Positions 59,201-64,000 of a stretch of DNA of 64,000 bases are shown here, piece by piece. The position numbers and the translations under genes are program-made. Position 1 is the first letter of the stretch. Each line of letters begins with the position of its first letter. The notes beneath the pieces were generated by a model. That model was not told where the DNA came from and did no database searches. It saw nothing but the letters and a program-made list of their open reading frames with translations. Source of the stretch: Aquabacter sediminis (GTDB lineage Bacteria > Pseudomonadota > Alphaproteobacteria > Rhizobiales > Xanthobacteraceae); assembly GCF_028863665.1 (NCBI RefSeq), contig NZ_JARBFX010000016.1, positions 25,828-89,827 on the forward strand, written 5' to 3'.

Positions 59201-59399
59201 CATCGGTGGGCTCATCGCCTCCACCGTTCTGTCGCTGGTGTTCGTGCCGGCCGTCTTCACGGTGATGGATGACTTGCGTCGGATCCTTGGTCGGATCTTC
59301 GGCCGTTTCATCGGCGCCCGCGATGAGCCGGACGGGGCCCATGCTGGCGAACATCGCGCCCAGCAGCACGTTCCCGGCTACCCCAAGGCGGCGGAGTGA
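56256..59399 (+). CDS. RND-family multidrug efflux permease (HAE1 type)
   Basis: 1047 residues, the standard AcrB length. An inner-membrane proton-driven pump that forms trimers. Twelve TM segments in the 1+6+1+4 pattern. The proton-relay aspartates are visible in TM4 as TGILVDDAIVEIENIVRHM. Two large periplasmic loops follow TM1 and TM7. N-terminal SAWAIRKPIPALVLFVVLTA is typical. Its ATG shares one base with the adaptor stop. The substrate is unknown, and the layout is close to AcrB-type drug pumps rather than metal pumps. No outer-membrane factor gene follows. Confidence 0.95.
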   Translation: MALNVSAWAIRKPIPALVLFVVLTALGIVHFRSLPVTQMPNIDVPIVMITVSQPGSAPSELETQVTKKVENAVAGVAGVKHITSSISEGTSITTIEFHLETAVDRAVNDTRDAVTKIRTELPQSIDEPIIQRVDIEGLPIITFAVSSATLSAEELSWFVDDTVARAIQGIRGVAQVKRQGGADREIRVALDPDRLMSLGITAAEVSRQLRSTNLDVSGGRGEVGTQEQSIRTLAGAETVDALADMRIVLSNGRYVRLKDLGRVYDGSAEPRVFARLDGRPVVAFGVYRAKGFSDVVVEERVQNEIKKLGAAHPEVTFSMIDTTVRYTKADYESAMHTLIEGAILAVVVVFLFLRDWRATIITTLAIPLSILPTFWIMDLLGFSLNAVSLLAITLVTGILVDDAIVEIENIVRHMREGKSPYRASIEAADEIGLAVVATTLTIAAVFVPVSFMGGIAGQYFKQFGITVAIAVLFSLAVARLITPLLAAYFLRDTGHHQVKEGLVMRNYMRVLGWSVRHRFVTILMGFGVFAGTIYLSTLLPSGFLPANDISRSMLSIEMPPGTTLAETQDVADRITDLLLEQPEVASVYATAGTGGDGLSAGEVREAQIVANLKPRKERAVDQKTFEGRLHDQLTAIPDMRFTWSPNGQAAQRGFTVILSGNDGDAVEAAALKLEKEIRDEVPVLSNVVSSASLDRPEIRIIPKLDQAAQLGVSVDTIAETVRIATIGDINANLAKFSAKDRQIDIRVQMDERARAHLSTFDAIRVPTKTGVSVPLSAVATIEFGKGPTALERYDRARRIAVEADLVGDTPLGTALEQVKALPAARDLPPGVTLKESGDAEIMEEVFTGFALAIAAGVMLVLAVLVLLFQDVLQPITILISLPLSVGGAFIALLLTGNSVSLPVVIGFLMLMGIVTKNAILLVDFAVEAMALGHSRFEALMEAGRKRAQPIVMTTIAMAAGMVPSALALGEGGAFRAPMAIAVIGGLIASTVLSLVFVPAVFTVMDDLRRILGRIFGRFIGARDEPDGAHAGEHRAQQHVPGYPKAAE

Positions 59400-59780
59400 T
59401 CCGCCCCGGCGGATTGCGGGGTTCTAAAAGCCGAACGTGGGGATGAGATGAGGAGGACGATTTTACACGCCGTCCTTATTTCACACCCCATTTTTGGCAT
59501 GGCAGATCCCCGCTTGACTTGTTCGTCAAATCGAACAATGTTGCACCGCAGGATCTTCAAGGAACGGGTGCGGCCATGACGCGCTGCCGGTGTATGCGAA
59601 TGTGAAACCCAACGGCCCCGCACGCCCTGGCGCGCGGTCCGTTGGTTTCGTTCGGCATGCGCACCCGGCTCGAGGCCCGAGACGCCCGCGCATCCTTCCG
59701 CCCGCTTCCTCTTCTCCCCGCCGCTCCTGACGCCCCGGCTCTATGCCGGCCGCTGGCGTGCGCGGCATTGCCATGGTGAC
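59400..59780. other. Upstream region of metN
   Basis: About 380 bases without a convincing gene. Directly at its left edge GGCGGA-GTGA-TCCGCC spans the RND stop codon and may act as a weak terminator. A clear promoter/operator lies at 59514-59544 (separate entry). The 230 bases after it form a long GC-rich leader. I searched by eye for SAM-II and SAM-V riboswitch features, which control methionine genes in this class, and did not find them. Confidence 0.4.
59519..59538. promoter_or_regulatory. Inverted repeat overlapping the likely metNIQ promoter
   Basis: TTGTTCG (59519-59525), spacer TCAAAT, CGAACAA (59532-59538): a perfect dyad with 7-base arms. It overlaps a -35-like TTGACT (59514-59519) and lies before a weak -10 AATGTT, so a bound protein should block transcription of metNIQ. 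The regulator is unknown. TetR- or ArsR-type proteins bind dyads of this size. Confidence 0.55.
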
Positions 59781-60908
59781 ATGCGCATGAACGCCCTCTC
59801 CCCCTTCTCCCCCGCCGTCCCCGTCGTGGCGGACCCAACAGGAAGACCGCAAGCCGTGACGCCCTCCGTCGTCCAGTTCGAGCATGTGGGCAAGACCTAT
59901 GGCGCCCGCCGCGGCACGCCCGAGGTGGCGGCGCTCTCGGATGTGAACCTGTCCGTGCCGGAAGGCACCATCGTGGGTGTCATCGGCCGCTCCGGCGCCG
60001 GCAAGTCCACCCTCATCCGCCTGGTGAATGGGCTGGAGCGCCCCACGTCCGGCCGGGTGGTGGTGGACGGCACGGACATCACCGCCTTGTCGGAGCCTGG
60101 CCTGCGCGAAGCGCGCCGGTCCATTGGCATGATTTTCCAGCATTTCAACCTGCTGGCACGGCGCACTGCTTTCGAAAATGTGGCCCTGCCTCTGGAAATT
60201 GCCGGCGTCCCCGCCCGGGAGATCAAGGCCCGGGTCGAGCCCCTCCTGGACCTCGTCGGCCTCGCCGACAAGCGCGACCGCTATCCCGCGGAACTCTCCG
60301 GCGGCCAGAAGCAGCGGGTGGGCATCGCCCGCGCACTGGCCATGCGCCCCCGCGTCCTCCTGTCTGACGAGGCCACCTCGGCGCTGGACCCGGAAACCAC
60401 GAACCAGATCCTCGCCCTGCTGCGCAAGGTGAATGCGGAGCTGAACCTGACCGTCCTCCTCATCACCCATGAGATGGGGGTCATCAAGGCGGTCGCGGAC
60501 CGGGTGGCCGTCCTCGACGGCGGGCAGATCGTGGAGGACGGGCCCACCTACGAGATCTTCGCCCGGCCCCAGCACGCCACCACGCGCTCCTTCATTTCGG
60601 CCCTGACCGGCGCCTCCCTGCCGCCCTACATCGCCGACCGCCTCCACGCAGATCCCATTCCTGGCGGCCAGGCCCTGGTGCGGGTGGTCTTCACCGGCAA
60701 CCACGCCACCGACCCTGTGCTCTCTCGGGTTTCGCGGGTGCTGGGCATCGACCTCAACATCATTCAGGCCCAGGTGGACGACATTGCCGGCGTGCCGTTC
60801 GGCGTCATCGTAGTGGGCGTCCCCAGTACGCCCGGCACGGTGGAAGCCATGCGCGCCGCTGTGGAAAGGCTTGATCTCAGCACGGAGGTGCTCGGCTATG
60901 TCGCTTGA
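59781..60908 (+). CDS. metN: Methionine ABC transporter ATP-binding protein MetN
   Basis: 375 residues. ATPase of the methionine importer: Walker [10 protein letters not shown], signature LSGGQKQRV, Walker [13 protein letters not shown], and the C-terminal NIL domain (about 285-370, [18 protein letters not shown]) which binds methionine and inhibits transport when the cell is full. An N-terminal extension of about 30 residues before [12 protein letters not shown] is somewhat long. A start at 59787 is also possible. No good ribosome binding site is seen. It overlaps metI by 11 bases. Confidence 0.96.
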   Translation: MRMNALSPFSPAVPVVADPTGRPQAVTPSVVQFEHVGKTYGARRGTPEVAALSDVNLSVPEGTIVGVIGRSGAGKSTLIRLVNGLERPTSGRVVVDGTDITALSEPGLREARRSIGMIFQHFNLLARRTAFENVALPLEIAGVPAREIKARVEPLLDLVGLADKRDRYPAELSGGQKQRVGIARALAMRPRVLLSDEATSALDPETTNQILALLRKVNAELNLTVLLITHEMGVIKAVADRVAVLDGGQIVEDGPTYEIFARPQHATTRSFISALTGASLPPYIADRLHADPIPGGQALVRVVFTGNHATDPVLSRVSRVLGIDLNIIQAQVDDIAGVPFGVIVVGVPSTPGTVEAMRAAVERLDLSTEVLGYVA

Positions 60909-61578
60909 TTTCCTCACCCCCGCCATGGTCGACCTGCTGATCGAGGCCACCAAGGCGACCCTCTATATGGTAGCGGTGGCCGGCCTCATCGGCACCGCCA
61001 TCGGGCTGCCTTTGGGCGTGTTCCTCGCCACCAGCCGTTCGGGCGAGCTGTTCGCGGCCCCTCTCGTCAACCACGCACTCGGCCTGGTGGTGAATGCGGC
61101 GCGCTCCACGCCGTTCATCATCCTGGTGGTGGCCATCATCCCCTTCACCCGGCTGATTGCCGGCACATCCATCGGCACCAATGCCGCCATCGTGCCGCTG
61201 ACAGTGGCCGCCGCGCCCTTCATCGCCCGCCTCATCGAAGCCGCAATCCGCGAGGTGGACCAAGGCCTGGTGGAGGCCGCACGCGCCATGGGGGCAAGCC
61301 CAGTGCAGATCGTGCTCAAGGTGCTGCTGCCGGAAGCCTTGCCCGCCATCACGCTCGCCCTGACCCTCGCCGCCGTCAGCCTGCTCGGCTACTCGGCCAT
61401 GGTCGGCGCGGTGGGCGGCGGCGGCCTCGGCGACCTCGGCATCCGCTTCGGCTACCAGCGCTTCATGCCCGAGGTGATGGCCACCGTGGTGGTGATCCTC
61501 ATCCTGCTGGTCCAGATCGTCCAGAGCGCCGGCGACCTGCTTGCCCGCCGGCTCGACAAGCGCAATCGCCGGGACTGA
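60898..61578 (+). CDS. metI: Methionine ABC transporter permease MetI
   Basis: 226 residues, five TM segments as in MetI. The coupling-helix region [22 protein letters not shown] carries the EAA motif that docks on Met[20 protein letters not shown] is typical of the family. GGAGG lies ten bases before the ATG at 60898, inside the metN 3' end. Confidence 0.96.
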   Translation: MSLDFLTPAMVDLLIEATKATLYMVAVAGLIGTAIGLPLGVFLATSRSGELFAAPLVNHALGLVVNAARSTPFIILVVAIIPFTRLIAGTSIGTNAAIVPLTVAAAPFIARLIEAAIREVDQGLVEAARAMGASPVQIVLKVLLPEALPAITLALTLAAVSLLGYSAMVGAVGGGGLGDLGIRFGYQRFMPEVMATVVVILILLVQIVQSAGDLLARRLDKRNRRD

Positions 61579-61632
61579 CCCGGCGGCCCCTTCCAAAATC
61601 CAGTCTCTTCAGAAACACCCAGGAGAAATCCC

Positions 61633-62412
61633 ATGACCCTCCGCAGCCTTCTGGCCGGCGTGGCCCTGGCGCTCGTCGCCACCGCAGCCGGTGCCGAAAC
61701 CATCAAGGTCGGCGTTACCCCCGGCCCCCACGCCCAGATCCTGGAAGCGGTGAAGCCCATCGCCGCCAAGCAGGGCCTCGACATCCAGATCGTCGAATTC
61801 TCCGACTATGTGGTGCCCAACGAGGCGCTGAATTCCGGCGAGCTGCAGGCCAATTCCTTCCAGCACCAGCCCTATCTCGACAACCAGGTGGCCGATCGCG
61901 GCTATAAGCTCGTCTCCGTCGGCCAGACGGTGAACTTCCCCATCGGCATCTATTCCACCAAATATAAGAGCGTCGATGACCTGCCGGCGGGCGCGAGCGT
62001 TGGCATTCCCAACGATCCCACCAATGGCGGGCGCGTGCTGCTGCTGCTGCGCGACAAGGGCTATATCAAGCTGCGCGACGGCGTCGGCTTCAAGCCGTCG
62101 GTGGCGGATATCACCGAGAACCCGAAGAAGCTGAAGATCGTCGAGATCGACGCCGCCCAGCTGCCCCGCTCGCTGCCCGACCTCGCGGCCGCCGGCATCA
62201 ACACCAATTATGCCAAGGAAGCCGGCCTCGACCCGGTGAAGGACCCGATCCTGCGCGAGGATCCCAAGGGCCCCTATGTGAATGTCATCGCCGTGCGCGT
62301 GGCCGACAAGGACAAGCCCTATGTGAAGATCCTGGTGGACAGCTATCGCTCGCCGGAGGTGAAGGACTTCATCCTGACCACCTTCAAGGGCTCGGTGCTG
62401 CCGAGCTGGTGA
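61633..62412 (+). CDS. metQ: Methionine-binding protein MetQ (NlpA family)
   Basis: 259 residues. A signal peptide ending in TAAGA is followed by [20 protein letters not shown], the NlpA/MetQ start. There is no lipobox cysteine, so this MetQ is probably free in the periplasm and not a lipoprotein. Other motifs: [41 protein letters not shown]. It ends metNIQ, 54 bases after metI, and is followed by a strong terminator. Confidence 0.96.
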   Translation: MTLRSLLAGVALALVATAAGAETIKVGVTPGPHAQILEAVKPIAAKQGLDIQIVEFSDYVVPNEALNSGELQANSFQHQPYLDNQVADRGYKLVSVGQTVNFPIGIYSTKYKSVDDLPAGASVGIPNDPTNGGRVLLLLRDKGYIKLRDGVGFKPSVADITENPKKLKIVEIDAAQLPRSLPDLAAAGINTNYAKEAGLDPVKDPILREDPKGPYVNVIAVRVADKDKPYVKILVDSYRSPEVKDFILTTFKGSVLPSW

Positions 62413-62447
62413 GCCTCCGGGACCCTTGTTCGTTCCACTGAAACGAG

Positions 62448-62480
62448 AAAAGCGCCGCCCCTTCCGGAGCGGCGCTTTTT
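62448..62480. terminator. Bidirectional terminator after metQ
   Basis: AAAAGCGCCGC and GCGGCGCTTTTT pair over a ten-base loop (62451-62458 with 62469-62476 as GC core, extended by A-T pairs). A-run on the left and T-run on the right let it serve metQ and the leftward gene ending at 62510. Confidence 0.92.
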
Positions 62481-62509
62481 CTTTGGGCTTCGCGGCCGCC
62501 GAAGACGTC

Positions 62510-62812
62510 TCAGTCCGCAGCTTCGAGCCGCGAAACCACCAGCGTGCGCGCCGCATCCACCAGCGCATCATAATCCTGCGCCATGGGTACGCCGACGGCG
62601 CTTTCCAGGGCGGTCTTCAGGGTCCAGATGGCGCTCATATCGGCGGGATGCTCCAGCACATCGCGCAATTGCTCGGCGCCGCCCTCGTCCATGATACGGG
62701 CCAGGAGGTCCAGCAGCACCACGGCCACCGGCTTGTCCAGCCCCAACGCCACCTCCCCTGCAAGGGCCGCGGCGGTGTCGATCTCGGTCTCCTCGAACGG
62801 GCTCTCGGTCAT
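62510..62812 (-). CDS. Small hypothetical acidic protein
   Basis: 100 residues, not recognised. Starts at 62812 with AAGGA nine bases upstream. Acidic and mostly helical (DKPVAVVLLDLLARIMDEGG, LKTALESAVGVP), no membrane segment or cysteine. The amphipathic helices suggest a small soluble dimer. It ends at a shared terminator, upstream lies the Tam-like gene in the same direction with a gap of 136 bases. Confidence 0.65.
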   Translation of the reverse strand: MTESPFEETEIDTAAALAGEVALGLDKPVAVVLLDLLARIMDEGGAEQLRDVLEHPADMSAIWTLKTALESAVGVPMAQDYDALVDAARTLVVSRLEAAD

Positions 62813-62948
62813 GGCGCGGGTCCTTCCTGTTTGATCCGCCTGCAGCAACACCCGGCGGTGGGATTCGTTCGACTATGGATCAGATCGCCGCCCAATCCGA
62901 AACAGCCTTTCCATGGACCGCCTTTGTGGCCGGTTCGCGCCGATGCCT

Positions 62949-63749
62949 TCACAAGGGCTTGCGCGCCACCAGGAAAAGGCGGGGAAACGCGAGCAGCACC
63001 TTGCCGTCCGGATGCACCGGATAATGCGGTGCGATGAGGTCGATGTACCGTTCCACATAGGCTGACCGCTCCTCGATCGTCAGCGGATCGAGATAAGGGC
63101 GCAGGCCCGTGCTCTTCACCCATTCGGCAATGGCCCCGTGACCATCCAGCGGGTGATGATAGGTCGTGCGCCAGATGTCCAAAGCCCCGCAACTTGGGCG
63201 CAGAATGTCGTAATAGGCGTCGATGCCGGGAAGCGGCGTGCGGGCATCGGCGGCGGAGGCCAGCTTTTGCGCCCAGGGGCCATGGGCGGCCGCGGTGCGC
63301 ATGGCCACGTGCGAGGGCTCGTCGAGATTGTCCGGCATTTGCACCGCCAGGACGCCGCCGGGCGCCAGCTGTGCCATCAGCCGCGGAAGAAGCCCCTCAT
63401 GGTCGGGAACCCATTGCAGGACAGCATTGGCAAAGAGAATGTCCGCTGGCGTTTCCAGCGAAAGCGCCGAGACGTCGCCGAGGAGAAAGGTGGCGCCGGG
63501 CAGGCGCTTGCGCGCGGCTGCGATCATGTCGGGCGAGGTGTCGATGCCAAGGATGCGGGCGTGTGGAAAGCGCTGCGCCAGCAGTTCCGTGGAATTGCCC
63601 GGGCCGCAGCCCAGATCGACCACGTGGCGCGCCTCAATGGGAGGAATGCGCGCCAGGAGATCCGAGGAGGGACGGGTGCGCTCATCCTCGAACTTCAGAT
63701 AGAGCGCGGCATTCCAGTCCCCCGGCTGGGCCGGTGCGGTCGTGGTCAT
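62949..63749 (-). CDS. tam: Trans-aconitate 2-methyltransferase-like protein
   Basis: 266 residues. Tam methylates trans-aconitate, an inhibitor of aconitase formed spontaneously from cis-aconitate. SAM motif I VVDLGCGPGNSTELLAQRFP, ILGIDTSPDMIAAARKRLP and LFANAVLQWVPDHEGLL match the family, as do the C-terminal RLFLVARKPL and WRTTYHHPL. GGGAGGGG is close before the ATG at 63749. A longer frame to 63872 adds proline- and arginine-rich residues that do not fit. Confidence 0.9.
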   Translation of the reverse strand: MTTTAPAQPGDWNAALYLKFEDERTRPSSDLLARIPPIEARHVVDLGCGPGNSTELLAQRFPHARILGIDTSPDMIAAARKRLPGATFLLGDVSALSLETPADILFANAVLQWVPDHEGLLPRLMAQLAPGGVLAVQMPDNLDEPSHVAMRTAAAHGPWAQKLASAADARTPLPGIDAYYDILRPSCGALDIWRTTYHHPLDGHGAIAEWVKSTGLRPYLDPLTIEERSAYVERYIDLIAPHYPVHPDGKVLLAFPRLFLVARKPL

Positions 63750-63870
63750 GGTCCCCTCCCCTCCCGTGCGGGGATGCATACGCCGATGGGAGTTTGGCGC
63801 AAGAGGGGGCGGGGGCTCGTCCTTGCGTCTGGCTTTTGCCGCCCGCTGCGCGTGGCATGTGATGAACAGC

Positions 63871-63908
63871 AAAAACCCCCGTTTGTCTTTCGACGCCCGG
63901 GGGTTTTT
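63871..63908 (-). terminator. Terminator of the rRNA operon
   Basis: AAAAACCCCCG (63871-63881) pairs with CGGGGGTTTTT (63898-63908). On the minus strand the T-run follows the stem. It lies about 40 bases past the 5S rRNA 3' end and also separates that operon from tam. Confidence 0.9.
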
Positions 63909-63948
63909 GTTTTGTTTATCGTGTTTAGAGCTTTGATGTCCTTTGCAG

Positions 63949-64000
63949 GCCTGGCAGCGACCTACTCTCCCGCGTCTTGAGACGAAGTACCATTGGCGCT
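63949..64000 (-). rRNA. rrf: 5S rRNA, 3' part
   Basis: The reverse complement ends in GGGAGAGTAGGTCGCTGCCAGGC, the standard 3' end of alphaproteobacterial 5S rRNA, preceded by the CAATGGTACTTCGTCTCAAGAC region. The rest, with 23S and 16S presumably before it, lies beyond the right edge. Exact 3' end within two or three bases. Confidence 0.95.

Noticed and set aside
59540..59780. SAM-II or SAM-V riboswitch before metN
   Set aside because: Expected because of the gene, but I could not find the conserved loop and pseudoknot sequences by eye.

Overview
The window looks like chromosome of a GC-rich alphaproteobacterium of the order Hyphomicrobiales (Rhizobiales), probably near Xanthobacteraceae (Xanthobacter, Azorhizobium and relatives). 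This rests on gene content: an FtcR/Rem-type flagellar regulator, an alphaproteobacterial CheZ, a ROSE RNA thermometer before an hsp20-DUF1150 pair, the hpf-ptsN pair, CarD, and the 3' end of an alphaproteobacterial-type 5S rRNA at the right edge. The family assignment is inference. I see no prophage, transposase, CRISPR array or tRNA. The only stretch with clearly foreign composition is about 1.2 kb at 32.3-33.5 kb.

Layout. 1-6 kb: a truncated MprF-like membrane protein, the Kup potassium transporter, adenosylhomocysteinase (ahcY) behind an operator-like palindrome and a structured leader, and CarD. 5.7-10.1 kb: a motility block with cheZ, cheY, ftcR and one chemoreceptor. 10.2-14.8 kb: a leftward signalling locus with a cysteine-free periplasmic protein of sulfite-oxidase-like fold, a sensor histidine kinase, a receiver-EAL protein and a receiver-winged-helix protein. 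15-27 kb: an ABC-F ATPase, then a tightly packed glucan operon (treS-maltokinase fusion, glgB, glgX, malQ). 27-31.2 kb: hsp20, DUF1150, ptsN, hpf and typA. 31.4-34.9 kb: a small potassium channel, the AT-rich GIY-YIG gene, DUF72 and an Lrp/AsnC regulator. 35-42 kb: a homodimeric E1/transketolase-like enzyme divergent from lrp, a Tat-exported tripartite-tricarboxylate-type binding protein behind two palindromes, and macAB. 42-48 kb: an S49 peptidase, a TrmN6-like methyltransferase, DUF2007, ispB, ispE and a TPR protein. 48.3-53.7 kb: a methyltransferase and two large glycosyltransferase-like proteins in one overlapping operon. 54-59 kb: a TetR-RND efflux operon with paired operators. 59.8-62.4 kb: metNIQ. 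The end holds a small hypothetical gene, a Tam-like methyltransferase, the rrn terminator and partial 5S rRNA.

The most interesting points are these. (1) In the TreS-maltokinase fusion the two key aspartates of the kinase half are asparagines, and there is no glgE, while malQ sits in the same operon. This suggests that maltose made by TreS is used by MalQ rather than phosphorylated. (2) The periplasmic partner of the histidine kinase has a molybdopterin-oxidoreductase-like fold but no cysteine at all, so it may be a sensor and not an enzyme. (3) The ahcY leader combines a perfect GATATAA-N8-TTATATC operator with a nested three-stem RNA. (4) Several clear operators can be linked to specific genes, and the ROSE thermometer can be drawn base by base.
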